Of a stretch of DNA of 64,000 nt, positions 1 to 11,878 are shown piece by piece (positions within the stretch are counted from its first letter, which is position 1; each line of letters opens with the position of its first letter). Under the pieces are notes generated by a model that searched no databases, was not told the origin of the DNA, and was given only the letters and a program-made list of their open reading frames with translations. This DNA comes from Sediminicoccus sp. KRV36 (GTDB lineage: Bacteria; Pseudomonadota; Alphaproteobacteria; Acetobacterales; Acetobacteraceae), in contig NZ_CP085081.1 in the NCBI RefSeq assembly GCF_023243115.1, positions 1,860,001 to 1,924,000 of the forward strand, given 5' to 3'. The position numbers and the translations under genes are program-made.

Positions 1-380
1 TCTCGCTCGCCACGGCGGCGCTCATGCTGGCGACGGGTCTTTACGAATTGCCGCTGCGGGCCCTGGTCGAGAGCTATGCCGTGCTGCCGGCGGGGGCGGG
101 CCTGCCGCTGGGTGCCGCGGCCGAGACCATCGCGCGCATGGCGGCGGATAGCCTGGCGCTGGCCATGCAACTGGCGGCCCCCTTCGTCCTGGCGGCGATT
201 TTCCTTAATGCGGCACTGGGTCTCGTGGCGCGGCTGGCGCCGCAGGCGCAGGTCTTCGTGGTGGCGGCGCCGGTGCAGATCCTGGGTGGGTTCCTGCTGC
301 TCATGCTGCTTCTGCCCGGCATGCTGTCGCTGTGGTGGGGTGGCATGACGCAGGGCTTCCTGCGCCTGCCGGGCAGCTGA
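1..380 (+). CDS. fliR: FliR, flagellar export gate protein, 3' part
   Basis: This is the C-terminal part of the flagellar type III export-gate protein FliR, an inner-membrane protein. The frame is open from the left edge, so the gene begins outside the window. About 125 residues are visible, with hydrophobic segments and the family's typical end, in which a VAAPVQILGGF stretch is followed by a last membrane helix and a short polar tail. The stop lies 3 bases before flhB, as expected for a fliR-flhB operon. Identification rests on the residue pattern and on the flhB neighbour; nothing looks damaged. Confidence 0.9.
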   Translation, partial: SLATAALMLATGLYELPLRALVESYAVLPAGAGLPLGAAAETIARMAADSLALAMQLAAPFVLAAIFLNAALGLVARLAPQAQVFVVAAPVQILGGFLLLMLLLPGMLSLWWGGMTQGFLRLPGS

Positions 381-383
381 GCC

Positions 384-1436
384 ATGGCCGAGGAGGATGG
401 CGAGGCAGCCGCCGAGAAAACCGAAGCCGCCACCCCGCGGCGGATCGAGCAGGCGGCGGCGGAAGGCAATGTCGCGCTCTCGCGTGAGGCGGTGGGCTTT
501 GCCACGTTGCTCGCCTCCACCTTCATGGCGGCGCTGTTGTTGCCGGGGCAGATCGAGCACATCGCGGCTTCCATGCGGGGCACGCTGGGCCGCGGGCATG
601 AGCTGAATGTCGCGGTCGCGGGGCTGGAATGGCTGTGGCTGTTCCTGGACGTCACCTGGCCGATCACCGCCGCGGCCATCCTCGGCGCCACGGCCGCCAC
701 GCTGGCGCAGACGCGGGGTGCTGTCTCGCTGACGGGCCTGACGCCGAGCCTTGCGAAAATCTCGCCGATTTCCGGCTTCGGCCGGCTCTTTGGCGCGGAG
801 GGGCTGCTGGAATTCGCGCGCTCTGTGCTGAAGATCGGCATTGTCGCGGCCGCACTCTGGTATATCGCGGCGGATCTGCCGGCCCTCTCCGCCGTGCTCT
901 CGGCCCCGCCGGCCGAGATGTTCCATGCGGCCGGGCGGGGCGTGCTGCGGCTGCTGGCCGCCACGCTGGCCGCCTTCGCGCTGCTGGTGATCGCCGACAT
1001 CCTGGTGGTGCGCTTCCGCCACCTGGACCGGCTGCGGATGACGCGGCAGGAACTGAAGGAGGAGGCGAAGGAAAGCGACGGCGATCCGCTGATCAAGGCC
1101 CGGCTGCGGCAACTGCGCGAGGCGGCGGGCCGCAAGCGGATGATGGCCGCCGTGCCGCGCGCCACCGTGGTGATCACCAACCCGACGCATTATGCCATTG
1201 CCCTCGCCTATGAAGCCGGGCAATCGGCGGCACCGAAGGTGGTGGCCAAGGGGGTGGATGCGATGGCGGCGCGGATCCGTGAGGTGGCGCGGCAGGCGGG
1301 TGTGCCCGTGATGCCCGATCCGCCCCTGGCGCGGGCGCTCTACCGCGTCGAGCTGGATGCCGAAATCCCGGCGGAGCATTGGGACGCGGCGGCGAAGATC
1401 ATCGCCTATGTGATGCGCCTGCGGGGCGCCCCATGA
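384..1436 (+). CDS. flhB: FlhB, flagellar export switch protein
   Basis: FlhB is the inner-membrane export component that switches flagellar substrate specificity by self-cleavage. The 350-residue product has the family's usual length. It has a charged cytoplasmic N-terminus, four hydrophobic segments between about residues 30 and 210, and a cytoplasmic domain containing the NPTH autocleavage motif at residues 266-269. The basic linker with the TRQELKEE motif precedes it. The gene starts 3 bases after fliR, and its stop overlaps the start of the kinase gene in an ATGA, which suggests translational coupling between the export gate and the kinase. The gene is intact. Confidence 0.96.
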   Translation: MAEEDGEAAAEKTEAATPRRIEQAAAEGNVALSREAVGFATLLASTFMAALLLPGQIEHIAASMRGTLGRGHELNVAVAGLEWLWLFLDVTWPITAAAILGATAATLAQTRGAVSLTGLTPSLAKISPISGFGRLFGAEGLLEFARSVLKIGIVAAALWYIAADLPALSAVLSAPPAEMFHAAGRGVLRLLAATLAAFALLVIADILVVRFRHLDRLRMTRQELKEEAKESDGDPLIKARLRQLREAAGRKRMMAAVPRATVVITNPTHYAIALAYEAGQSAAPKVVAKGVDAMAARIREVARQAGVPVMPDPPLARALYRVELDAEIPAEHWDAAAKIIAYVMRLRGAP

Positions 1437-2872
1437 CCGTCCGGGCCCCCGGTGCCGAGGTTGTGCTCTCGGCCTGGCCCCACTCGGCGGCGCTGCTCGA
1501 TGTGGCCGGGCGCGTGGTGCTGGCCAATGCGGCGCTGCGTGGCGCGCTGGGTGGCGCCGTGCTGATCCGCCCCGGCGATGTGGCGGCGCGGCTCTTCCCC
1601 GCGGCCGAGGCCGCCATCCATGCGGCGCTGGGTGGCGCGCATCCGGCCCCCGTCCTGGTCGAGGCGGTGGGGTTGCTGCGCCTCGTGCCGCTGGGCGCCT
1701 CCGCCGGCGCGCTTCTGCTGCTGGAGCCGATGGCGCCGGGCCTGGGTGCGCGGCTTGAGATTTTGGGCCGGCTTGCGGGCGGCATCGCGCATGACTTCAA
1801 CAACCTTCTCTCGGTGGTGCTGGGTGCGGCCGGCACGCTGCGCCACGGGGCGCGCGATGAGGCCGCCCTGCTGGAGCTGGAGGCCATTGAAAATGCCGCG
1901 CAGCGCGGCTCGGCCCTGGTCCGGCAATTGCTGGCCTTCGCGCGCCAGCAGGTGATGGCGCCGCGCGTGCTGGACCTGAACGATTCCATCCGGCAACTGG
2001 CCGGCATGCTGCCGCGCCTGCTGGGCGCACGCATTGAGATATCGCTCGATCTGCAGGAGCCCGCCCGGCGCATTCGCGTGGATCCCTCGCAATGGGACCA
2101 AGTGCTGATGAACCTCGTCGTCAATGCGCGGGATGCGATGAAGGGGGTGGGGGTGTTGCGCATCACCACGGGGCGGCGGCTGGTGCTGGACAGCCTGGCC
2201 CTGCCAGCGGGGCGCTATGCGATGGTCGAGGTCACGGATAACGGCCCCGGCATCCCGCCCGAGGTGCTGCCACGGATTTTCGAGCCCTTCTTTACCACCA
2301 AGCTGGAGCAGGGCGGGACGGGCCTCGGCCTGGCCACGGTGCAGGGCATCATCGGCCAGCTGGGCGGGCAGATGGAGGTGGAGAGCAAGCCGGGCCACGG
2401 CACCACCTTCCGCGTCCTGCTGCCGCGCCATGAGGGGCCGGCCGAGGTGCTGCCCATCCCGCAGCCCATCCCGCTCGCCACGCCGGTCGGGCCGATCCTG
2501 CTGGTGGATGATGAGCCCTCGCTGCTGCGGGTGGCCGGGCTTTGCCTGCAACAGGCCGGGTTCGAGGTGGTCTCGGCCCTGGATGGCGAGGAGGCGCTGG
2601 AGCAGCTGCAAGCCGGCCTGCGCCCCTGCATGATCGCGACCGACGTGGCGATGCCCGGCATGGACGGGCTGGCCCTGGCCCGGGCGGCGCGCGCCATCCT
2701 GCCGGAGGTCCCGATTCTCCTGCTCTCGGGCTACGCGGCGGCGGTGGTGGATTCGGATCTGGCGGCCGAGGGTTTTCGCTTCCTGGCCAAGCCCTACACG
2801 CCGGATGCGCTGAAAATGGCGGTGGCTGGCGCTTTCATCCCTCTTGCGGCGCGGTTCAAAAAAGAACATTAA
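1433..2872 (+). CDS. CckA-like hybrid histidine kinase without membrane anchor
   Basis: A 479-residue hybrid histidine kinase. Residues 1-105 form a degenerate PAS-like region. The H-box is LAGGIAHDFNNLL with the phospho-accepting His at 120. The ATPase domain has an NARDAM N-box and GPGIP and GTGLGLATV G-boxes. A receiver domain follows a proline-rich linker, with the acceptor Asp at 404 in DVAMPGMDG. The catalytic half resembles CckA, the alphaproteobacterial kinase that feeds phosphate to ChpT and CtrA. Classic CckA is longer and has two membrane helices, and none is visible here. The chosen ATG overlaps the flhB stop. Synteny with fliR-flhB and recA supports a CckA-type assignment, but a flagellar-specific paralogue remains possible. 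Confidence 0.8.
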   Translation: MTVRAPGAEVVLSAWPHSAALLDVAGRVVLANAALRGALGGAVLIRPGDVAARLFPAAEAAIHAALGGAHPAPVLVEAVGLLRLVPLGASAGALLLLEPMAPGLGARLEILGRLAGGIAHDFNNLLSVVLGAAGTLRHGARDEAALLELEAIENAAQRGSALVRQLLAFARQQVMAPRVLDLNDSIRQLAGMLPRLLGARIEISLDLQEPARRIRVDPSQWDQVLMNLVVNARDAMKGVGVLRITTGRRLVLDSLALPAGRYAMVEVTDNGPGIPPEVLPRIFEPFFTTKLEQGGTGLGLATVQGIIGQLGGQMEVESKPGHGTTFRVLLPRHEGPAEVLPIPQPIPLATPVGPILLVDDEPSLLRVAGLCLQQAGFEVVSALDGEEALEQLQAGLRPCMIATDVAMPGMDGLALARAARAILPEVPILLLSGYAAAVVDSDLAAEGFRFLAKPYTPDALKMAVAGAFIPLAARFKKEH

Positions 2873-2878
2873 TAGAAC
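2864..2878 (+). promoter_or_regulatory. LexA (SOS) box upstream of recA
   Basis: The direct repeat GAAC-N7-GAAC is seen here, which is the reverse complement of the alphaproteobacterial SOS consensus GTTC-N7-GTTC bound by LexA. The spacing is exact. It overlaps the last codons and stop of the upstream kinase gene and lies about 100 bases before the recA start. LexA repression of recA from this site is inferred from known alphaproteobacterial SOS regulation. Confidence 0.8.
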
Positions 2879-2912
2879 ATCAGCGCGGGCGAAGTTTCGG
2901 GCCAAGGGCGGT

Positions 2913-2940
2913 TTGGGGCTTTCTGTTTTGCGTGTAATCT
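2913..2940 (+). promoter_or_regulatory. Candidate recA promoter
   Basis: TTGGGG and TAATCT are separated by 16 bases, about 40 bases before the recA ATG. An AAGGA ribosome binding site follows, 9 bases before the start. The fit to sigma-70 consensus is moderate. The SOS box lies 34 bases upstream of the -35 element, so either LexA acts from upstream or a second promoter overlaps the box. Confidence 0.35.
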
Positions 2941-2980
2941 GGCCGGGTCATACCGCCATGGGTTGTAAGGAATCTCCAGG

Positions 2981-4018
2981 ATGGAAAAAGGGAAGGCGCT
3001 TGACGCCGCGCTGAGCCAGATCGAGCGGGCTTTCGGCAAGGGCTCGATCATGCGGATGGGCAGCAAGAGCGCCATGGAGGGGATCGAGGTGATCTCCACC
3101 GGCTCCCTGGGGCTGGATCTGGCGCTTGGCATTGGCGGGCTCCCCAAGGGGCGCATCGTGGAGATCTACGGCCCGGAATCCTCGGGTAAGACCACGCTGG
3201 CGCTGCATGCCATCGCTGAGGCTCAGAAGAAGGGCGGCACCTGCGCCTTCATTGACGCCGAGCACGCGCTGGACCCCGGCTATGCCCGCAAGCTGGGCGT
3301 GGATGTCGAGAACCTGCTGATCAGCCAGCCCGATGGCGGCGAGCAGGCGCTGGAAATCGCCGATACGCTGGTCCGCTCCGGCGCGATTGACGTGCTGGTG
3401 GTGGACAGCGTGGCGGCCCTGGTGCCCAAGGCCGAGCTGGAGGGCGAGATGGGGGATACCCATGTCGGCCTGCATGCGCGCCTCATGTCCCAGGCTTTGC
3501 GCAAGCTGACGGGCACGGTCAGCCGTTCCAACACGCTGCTGATCTTCCTGAACCAGATTCGCCTCAAGATCGGCGTGATGTTCGGCAACCCCGAGACCAC
3601 CACGGGCGGCAATGCGCTGAAATTCTACGCCTCCTGCCGGCTCGAAATCCGCCGTATCGGCGCGATCAAGGACCGCGAGGAAACCACCGGCAACCAGACC
3701 CGCGTGAAGGTGGTGAAGAACAAGATGGCGCCGCCGTTCCGGCAGGTGGAGTTCGACATCATGTATGGCGAGGGCATCAGCAAGGTGGGTGAGCTGGTGG
3801 ATCTCGGCGTGAAGGCGGGTGTCGTGGAGAAATCCGGCGCCTGGTTCAGCTGCGACGGCCAGCGCATCGGCCAGGGTCGGGAAAACGCGAAGCAGTATCT
3901 GCGCGACAATCCCGCGATGGCCGACAGCATCGAGAAGCGCATCCGCGGTCAGGCCACCGTTGTCGCCAGCGCCATGATGGTGGCGCCCGACAGTGATGCG
4001 CCGGCCGAGGAGGAGTAG
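2981..4018 (+). CDS. recA: RecA recombinase
   Basis: RecA forms filaments on single-stranded DNA, catalyses strand exchange and triggers LexA self-cleavage. At 345 residues the length is typical. The Walker A motif GPESSGKT is at residues 64-71, followed by the Walker B region [13 protein letters not shown] and the signature segment [14 protein letters not shown] just before the DNA-binding loop with FLNQIR. The C-terminal tail is acidic. The start has an AAGGA ribosome binding site. Its neighbours are the CckA-like kinase and, after a two-gene insertion, alaS; recA and alaS are commonly adjacent in alphaproteobacteria. It is probably SOS-inducible through the LexA box upstream. Confidence 0.99.
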   Translation: MEKGKALDAALSQIERAFGKGSIMRMGSKSAMEGIEVISTGSLGLDLALGIGGLPKGRIVEIYGPESSGKTTLALHAIAEAQKKGGTCAFIDAEHALDPGYARKLGVDVENLLISQPDGGEQALEIADTLVRSGAIDVLVVDSVAALVPKAELEGEMGDTHVGLHARLMSQALRKLTGTVSRSNTLLIFLNQIRLKIGVMFGNPETTTGGNALKFYASCRLEIRRIGAIKDREETTGNQTRVKVVKNKMAPPFRQVEFDIMYGEGISKVGELVDLGVKAGVVEKSGAWFSCDGQRIGQGRENAKQYLRDNPAMADSIEKRIRGQATVVASAMMVAPDSDAPAEEE

Positions 4019-4072
4019 CCAGCCGGCCCAGGCACAGCCAAGCTGCGCGCCTGATTCGTTGGAGCGCGCCGC

Positions 4073-5239
4073 ATGACTTCCCCCTTCGTCCCTGGCATTT
4101 CCGTGCGGATCGAGGGGAGGGCCGCTGGCCCCCTCTCGGGCCTGAGCTTCGCCGCCAAGGACCTGTTCGACATCGCCGGCCAGCCGACCGGCGGCGGCAA
4201 CCCCGATTGGGCGCGGCAGAACCCCCTGCCCACCCGGCACTCCTGGGCGGTGCAGACGCTGCTCGATGCCGGGGCCACGCTCATGGGCAAGACCATCACC
4301 GATGAGGTCTCGCTCGGCATCCTGGGCGAGAATGCCTTTGAGGGAACGCCGCTGAACCCGGCGGCCCCGGGCCATGTGCCTGGCGGCTCCTCCTCCGGCT
4401 CGGCCAGTGCCGTGGCGCAGGGGCTTTGCGACACGGCGCTGGGCACCGATACCGGCGGCTCCGTCCGCGTGCCGGCCAGCTTCTGCGGGCTTTACGGCAT
4501 TCGCCCCACCCATGGGCGGCTGGACCTGACCGGCATGCTGCCCCAGGCACCAAGCTGCGACACCACCGGCTGGTTTGCCCGCGATGCGGCGACCTTCGCC
4601 CGCGTCTCCGAAGTGCTGCTGGGCGAGGCGATTCCGGAAGCCCTGCCCACACGCCTGATCATCGCAAGCGATGCCTTCGGCTTCGCCGAACCCGCGACGG
4701 CCGCGGCGCTGGAGCCGATGGTGCGCCGGCTCAAGGCCCTCATCCCCGATGCGCGGTTCGAGGTGATGGCCCCACCCGGCCTTTCTGTCTGGGGCCGCGC
4801 CCAGCGCGTGCTGCAACCGGTCGAAGCCTGGGAGACATTCCGCGAATGGGTGGAGCGCGACAATCCGCGCTTTGCGTTCAGCGTGGCCAAGGCCCTCGTC
4901 ATGGGCATCATGTCCAGCGAGGCGGATCGCGGCTGGGCGGAGCTGATGCGGCGTGAGGTGCGCGGGCGCATGCGCTTCCTGCTGCCGCCAGGCACCGTGC
5001 TCGCCATGCCCACCACACCCTTCCCGGCACCCCGGGCCGGGCTGCCGCTGGGCGCGCTGACGCCGCTGCGGGACCAGATCCTGTGTCTTTGCGCGCAAGG
5101 CGGCCTGGCCGGCCATCCGCAGATCAGCATCCCGGGTGCCCTGGTGGATGGGCGGCCGGTTGGCCTCTCGCTCATCGGCGCGCGCGGGGCCGATGCGCTC
5201 CTCATTCGAACCGCCCTGGCCCTGGAGGCTCATGCATGA
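4073..5239 (+). CDS. Amidase-signature family hydrolase
   Basis: A 388-residue amidase-signature enzyme that should hydrolyse a carbon-nitrogen amide bond in the cytoplasm using a Ser-cisSer-Lys triad. The Lys lies in AAKDLFDIAG, the glycine/serine-rich loop is GGSSSGSASAVAQG, and the nucleophile region is GTDTGGSVRVPASF. It is shorter than typical family members of about 460 residues. Its stop overlaps the start of an HpxZ/AtzH-type gene in an ATGA. That pairing occurs in oxalurate (hpx) and s-triazine (atz) ureide pathways, so a ureide-like or carboxybiuret-like amide is the best guess for its substrate. The pair sits between recA and alaS, apparently as an insertion. The exact substrate cannot be read from the sequence. 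Confidence 0.9.
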   Translation: MTSPFVPGISVRIEGRAAGPLSGLSFAAKDLFDIAGQPTGGGNPDWARQNPLPTRHSWAVQTLLDAGATLMGKTITDEVSLGILGENAFEGTPLNPAAPGHVPGGSSSGSASAVAQGLCDTALGTDTGGSVRVPASFCGLYGIRPTHGRLDLTGMLPQAPSCDTTGWFARDAATFARVSEVLLGEAIPEALPTRLIIASDAFGFAEPATAAALEPMVRRLKALIPDARFEVMAPPGLSVWGRAQRVLQPVEAWETFREWVERDNPRFAFSVAKALVMGIMSSEADRGWAELMRREVRGRMRFLLPPGTVLAMPTTPFPAPRAGLPLGALTPLRDQILCLCAQGGLAGHPQISIPGALVDGRPVGLSLIGARGADALLIRTALALEAHA

Positions 5240-5634
5240 CCCCGAACATCCCCGAAATCGTCGAGGAAGTCCGTCAGAAATTCGAACGTTACGAGGAGGC
5301 GCTGATCACGAAGAATGTGGAGGTGCTGGACGACACCTTCTGGAACTCACCGCATACGCGCCGCCTCGCTATCCACGAAAACGGCTATGGCTTTGATCAG
5401 ATCCACGCCCATCGCGTGGCGCGCCCGCCTGGCCCCGGCATCAAGCTGGAGCGCCTGCGCCTCGATATCCTCACACTTGGCCGGGATATGGCGGTGGTGA
5501 ACCTCATCTTCAAAATGCGCGGCCGTGGTGATCTGCCGGCGCGGCAGACGCAGACCTGGGTGCGCTTCCCGGATCTGGGCTGGAAGGTGGTCTCGGCGCA
5601 TGTCTCGGTGACGGAGGCCACGCCAGCCTATTGA
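5236..5634 (+). CDS. hpxZ: HpxZ/AtzH-like protein (DUF3225)
   Basis: A 132-residue protein of the DUF3225 family with an NTF2/SnoaL-type fold, related to HpxZ of oxalurate catabolism and AtzH of cyanuric-acid catabolism. AtzH has been reported to act as a decarboxylating deamidase on dicarboxyurea-type intermediates. Family traits visible are the N-terminal helix IVEEVRQKFERYEEALITKNVEVLDDTFW, the GYGFDQIHAHR segment, and the terminal strand TWVRFPDLGWKVVSAHVS. The ATG at 5236 was chosen because it overlaps the amidase stop and because the conserved N-terminus begins there. It probably cooperates with the upstream amidase, as in atz and hpx operons. Confidence 0.88.
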   Translation: MTPNIPEIVEEVRQKFERYEEALITKNVEVLDDTFWNSPHTRRLAIHENGYGFDQIHAHRVARPPGPGIKLERLRLDILTLGRDMAVVNLIFKMRGRGDLPARQTQTWVRFPDLGWKVVSAHVSVTEATPAY

Positions 5635-5717
5635 GCCCCCGCTATTGAGCCCCTGCTATTGAGGCTGCCGGCATGGCGGGGTAATTCCACGCCCACAGAG
5701 TTTTTGGGCGCCCCTTC

Positions 5718-8349
<2,632 letters not shown>

Positions 8350-8360
<11 letters not shown>

Positions 8361-8829
8361 CTATCTCGCTTTCGGAGGCGATCCACTGGGCCAGTTGATC
8401 GAAACTCCAAATGGGCTTGGCGAAATTGAGCCTCTCTGCGCGCTTTCGCAGGCGGGCGTCATCGGTAACTAAAACGTCCGAGTTTGCTTCGGCGGTTACT
8501 GCTATTAGGGCGTCTGCCATGTGCTTTGGTGAGTTGCCGGCAAGCGCAACAGTTCGTTCTCCTGCCTCGGGACTGCCCCAGTATCCTTCGTCCCAGTTTG
8601 AGATATCCCAAACCAGTCCGTGGGTTGCAATGGGCGTCAACCGTTGCTGAACAGCAAGAAGGCCGGCGCGCTTTGCTTCGTCTGGAGTTTGGCCGACCTG
8701 ATCGCGTTGCACATGAGTGGTCAATAAAGTTAACCGGCGATCGCGCACCAATGCATCCGCCTGTGCCCGCACTTCGGGACTAGCCAGAAAGTGGTCGGTA
8801 ACCATCGAGTCAAGCATCGCGCGCATCAT
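8350..8829 (-). CDS. PIN-domain protein (VapC-like)
   Basis: A 159-residue protein with PIN-domain features: an early Asp in MLDS (residue 7), an acidic residue after a mid-chain helix (THVQRDQ), and the late pair [13 protein letters not shown] plus [13 protein letters not shown], which give the usual cluster of acidic metal ligands. PIN proteins of this size are often RNase toxins. No antitoxin gene is visible upstream on the same strand, so it may be a solitary PIN protein, or its partner may be lost. It could start at either of two adjacent ATG codons. Codon use is less GC-biased than its neighbours, which hints at transfer. Its end overlaps the end of alaS. Confidence 0.7.
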
Positions 8830-9127
8830 GTTTTTTCGGTGATGCGCTTTCCTGATTCAAGTGCCCTTCGGGCGGTTACGGGACAGACGTAAGAGCGCTG
8901 ACCGTAGTGGCCGCCCCGTCGACGGCATGAATGGTGCCGTCACAGTCAGCGACGGCATATGCGCCTCCGGCGTGACGCTATGCATTGAGAGCACCGCGTT
9001 TGCCGCATGGCCGACTGTCCCGACCGTTGGTCCGGTATTTCGCTCGCCAGACCCACGTTCGATCCGGATGAGTCTTGGAGCCTTTCCGCGTAGGGCACTT
9101 CCTCAGCGCCGCCGCGCCTTGCCCTGT
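8830..9127. other. Intergenic stretch, no gene recognised
   Basis: About 300 bases between the PIN gene and the end of trpA. I see only short open frames with no recognisable protein pattern and no convincing terminator. The base composition is a little less GC-rich than the flanks. In many alphaproteobacteria accD follows trpA; it is absent here, so this stretch may mark a rearrangement junction. Confidence 0.5.
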
Positions 9128-9943
9128 TCAGCCGCGGACGGCGTCGGCCAATTCGCGGACCTGGTCCAGCACCTTGCGTACGCTGTCGGGCTTGGCGCGG
9201 CCCTGCTCGTCCAGCGACTTGGCGAGGGTATCCACCAGGGCGGTGCCAACCACGGCGCCATCGGCCAGCGCGGCGGCCTCAGCCGCCTGGGCTGGGGTCC
9301 GAATGCCGAAGCCGATGGCGATGGGCAGCGCCGTGTGCCGGCGGATGCGCGGGATCGCCAATTCCAGCGACGCCGCACTGGCGCTGCGTGTGCCGGTGAT
9401 GCCCGTGATGGCAACGTGATAGACAAAGCCGCTGGTCGCCTCGAGAACGCGCGGCAGCCGCGCGTCATCTGTGGTCGGCGCCACCAGCCGGATCAGATCG
9501 AGGCCGGCGGCCCTGGCCTGGGGCTCGATCTCATGGGCTTCCTCCGGCGGCACGTCCACGACGATGAGGCCATCCACGCCGCTGGCGGCGGCATCGGTGC
9601 AAAAGCGGTCCACGCCATAGGACAGGATGGGGTTGTAGTAGCCCATCAGAACGATCGGGGTGGTGTCGTCCCCCGTGCGGAAATCCCGCACCAGCGCCAA
9701 GACGCCGGCGAGGGTGGCGCCGGCCTTGAGCGCCCGCTGCGCGGCCAGCTGGATGGAGGGGCCATCCGCCATCGGGTCGGTAAACGGCATCCCGACCTCG
9801 ATGAGGTCGGCACCCGCGCCAGGCAGGCCGCGGATGATTGCCAGCGACGTGGCGGGGTCGGGATCATAGGCCTGCTGATAGGTGATCAGCGCGCCGCGCC
9901 CCGCTGCCTTGAGTGCCGCGAATTTGGCGGGGATCCGGCTCAC
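9128..9943 (-). CDS. trpA: Tryptophan synthase alpha subunit
   Basis: TrpA cleaves indole-3-glycerol phosphate to indole, which is channelled to TrpB. The 271-residue protein shows the catalytic Glu49 ([10 protein letters not shown]) and Asp60 (DPMADGP), the GYYNPI segment, and the phosphate-binding region VGTALVD. The GTG start at 9943 was chosen because it overlaps the trpB stop as GTGA and gives the family's normal N-terminus; upstream extension has no homologous character. It is the last gene of a minus-strand run from sppA to trpA. Confidence 0.98.
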   Translation of the reverse strand: MSRIPAKFAALKAAGRGALITYQQAYDPDPATSLAIIRGLPGAGADLIEVGMPFTDPMADGPSIQLAAQRALKAGATLAGVLALVRDFRTGDDTTPIVLMGYYNPILSYGVDRFCTDAAASGVDGLIVVDVPPEEAHEIEPQARAAGLDLIRLVAPTTDDARLPRVLEATSGFVYHVAITGITGTRSASAASLELAIPRIRRHTALPIAIGFGIRTPAQAAEAAALADGAVVGTALVDTLAKSLDEQGRAKPDSVRKVLDQVRELADAVRG

Positions 9944-11181
9944 AGCTTGACGCCCAGATGGCCAGCCACGGTGAAGATGTCCTTGTCGCCACGGCCGCAC
10001 ATGTTCATCACGATCAGCGTCTCGGCGGGCAGGGTGGGGGCGACCTTCAGCACATGAGCCAGCGCATGCGCCGGTTCGAGGGCGGGGATGATGCCCTCCA
10101 GCTTGGAGCACAATTGAAAGGCATCCAGCGCCTCGTTATCCGTCGCGTTCACGTATTCGACGCGGCCGAGCTCATGCAGCCAGGAATGCTCGGGGCCGAC
10201 GCCCGGATAGTCGAGCCCCGCGCTGATCGAGTGGCCTTCCAGGATCTGGCCATTCTCATCCTGCAGCAGATAGGTACGGTTGCCATGCAGTACGCCGGGG
10301 CGGCCGCCTGTCAGGCTTGCCGCATGCTCCGGCGTGTCCACGCCATGGCCACCGGCCTCGACGCCCAGCATGCGAACGGAGGGGTCATCCAGGAACGGAT
10401 AGAACAACCCCATCGCGTTGGAGCCGCCGCCGATGGCGGCCACCAGCACATCCGGCAGGCGGCCCTCGGCCTCCTGCATCTGCACGCGCGTCTCTTCGCC
10501 GATCACGGATTGGAAGTCGCGCACCATCATCGGATAGGGGTGCGGGCCGGCCACGGTGCCGATGCAGTAATAGGTGTCCTCGACATTCGCGACCCAGTGG
10601 CGCAGCGCCTCATTCATCGCATCCTTGAGCGTGGCGGCGCCGCTGGTGACGGCGATGACCTCGGCGCCGAGCAGCTTCATGCGGAACACATTGGGCTGCT
10701 GCCGCTCGACGTCGGTGGCGCCCATGAAGACGGTGCAGGGCAGGTTGAACAGCGCGCAGGCGGTGGCGGTGGCGACACCATGCTGGCCCGCACCCGTCTC
10801 GGCGATGATGCGCTTCTTGCCCATGCGGCGGGCGAGCAGGATCTGCCCCAGCACGGCGTTGATCTTGTGCGCGCCGGTGTGGTTCAGCTCATCGCGCTTG
10901 AAATAGACCTTCGCCCCGTGGCCGGGCTCCGCCTTCGCCCTGCAATGCTCGGTGATGCGCTCGGCGAACCAGAGCGGGCTGGGGCGGCCCACATAATCCT
11001 TCAGCAGCCGGCGCCATTCGGCATCAAAGGCAGGGTCCGCCTTGGCCTTGGCGTAGGCGGCCTCAACCTCGAGGATCAGCGGCATCAGCGTCTCGGCGAC
11101 GTAGCGGCCGCCAAAGCCGCCGAAGCGGCCGGCGGAATCAGGGCCGCTCTTGTAGGTATTGGGCTTGAGGAGCTGGTTCAA
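9940..11181 (-). CDS. trpB: Tryptophan synthase beta subunit
   Basis: TrpB makes L-tryptophan from indole and serine using pyridoxal phosphate. The 413-residue product carries the PLP lysine Lys106 in [12 protein letters not shown], the GAGQHG loop, and the phosphate cup GGGSNAMG. The frame has no ATG near the expected N-terminus. The codon used is TTG at 11181, which yields the normal start [14 protein letters not shown]; an in-frame extension of about 14 codons upstream is possible. The stop overlaps the trpA GTG. TrpF lies upstream with a 34-base gap, and no attenuator or terminator is obvious in it. Confidence 0.97.
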   Translation of the reverse strand: MNQLLKPNTYKSGPDSAGRFGGFGGRYVAETLMPLILEVEAAYAKAKADPAFDAEWRRLLKDYVGRPSPLWFAERITEHCRAKAEPGHGAKVYFKRDELNHTGAHKINAVLGQILLARRMGKKRIIAETGAGQHGVATATACALFNLPCTVFMGATDVERQQPNVFRMKLLGAEVIAVTSGAATLKDAMNEALRHWVANVEDTYYCIGTVAGPHPYPMMVRDFQSVIGEETRVQMQEAEGRLPDVLVAAIGGGSNAMGLFYPFLDDPSVRMLGVEAGGHGVDTPEHAASLTGGRPGVLHGNRTYLLQDENGQILEGHSISAGLDYPGVGPEHSWLHELGRVEYVNATDNEALDAFQLCSKLEGIIPALEPAHALAHVLKVAPTLPAETLIVMNMCGRGDKDIFTVAGHLGVKL

Positions 11182-11215
11182 CTGGGCATTCCCGGGGTCT
11201 GGCGTTGGCCCATTC

Positions 11216-11878
11216 TCATATAGAAGCGCGCGGCTTTTCCCAACCCCTGCTGGCCGCGATGAAGGCGTGGATCAGCCCCGCATCCTTCACGCCGCGCGCC
11301 CGCTCCACCCCGGAGGAGACATCCACCCCGGGCGCGCCGCTGGCCGCGATGGCCTCGGCCACATTGGCCGGCGTCAGCCCGCCCGCCAGCAGCCAGGGCC
11401 GGTTGATCCGGGCCAGGCGGGCCAGCCGCCATTCGAAGGGGGCCGCATTGCCGCCCGGCAGCACGGCATCGGGCGGCGGCTTGGCATCCAGCAACAGCCG
11501 GTCCGCCACTTCGGCGAAGGGGGCGATCTGCGCGAGATCGGCCTCGGTCGCGATGCCGATGGCCTTCATGACCGGCACCCCGAAGCGCGCGCGAATGGCG
11601 GCGACGCGCCCAGGCGTCTCCTCCCCATGCAGCTGGATCACATCGAGGGCGGTGGTGGCGAGGGCGGCTTCCAGCAGCGCATCATCCGGGTCCACGAACA
11701 GCCCGACGCGCCGTGGGCCGCCGGCCAGGCTGGCAGAAATGGCGCCGGATTGCGCAGGCGTGACCGCGCGGGGCGAGGCGGGGAAGAAGACGAAGCCCAC
11801 GAAATCCGCCCCGGCATCGGCCGCCCAGCGCAGCGCCTCGGCCGAGTTCACGCCGCAAATCTTGACCTCGATGCTCAT
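11216..11878 (-). CDS. trpF: Phosphoribosylanthranilate isomerase
   Basis: TrpF converts phosphoribosylanthranilate to CdRP in tryptophan synthesis. The 220-residue (beta/alpha)8 protein begins with [10 protein letters not shown], holding the general-base Cys8. It has the [10 protein letters not shown] segment, the conserved QLHGEE, and the general-acid Asp in GVDVSSGVE near the C-terminus. Its ATG overlaps the pyrF stop by 4 bases. The joint run pyrF-trpF-trpB-trpA links pyrimidine and tryptophan synthesis, which both draw on PRPP. Confidence 0.97.
   Translation of the reverse strand: MSIEVKICGVNSAEALRWAADAGADFVGFVFFPASPRAVTPAQSGAISASLAGGPRRVGLFVDPDDALLEAALATTALDVIQLHGEETPGRVAAIRARFGVPVMKAIGIATEADLAQIAPFAEVADRLLLDAKPPPDAVLPGGNAAPFEWRLARLARINRPWLLAGGLTPANVAEAIAASGAPGVDVSSGVERARGVKDAGLIHAFIAASRGWEKPRASI

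Noticed and set aside
2948..5233. Long open frame (761 codons) on the minus strand across recA and the amidase gene
   Set aside because: It is the shadow of two well-identified plus-strand genes in GC-rich DNA. Its translation is rich in His, Arg, Gln and Ala with no family pattern.
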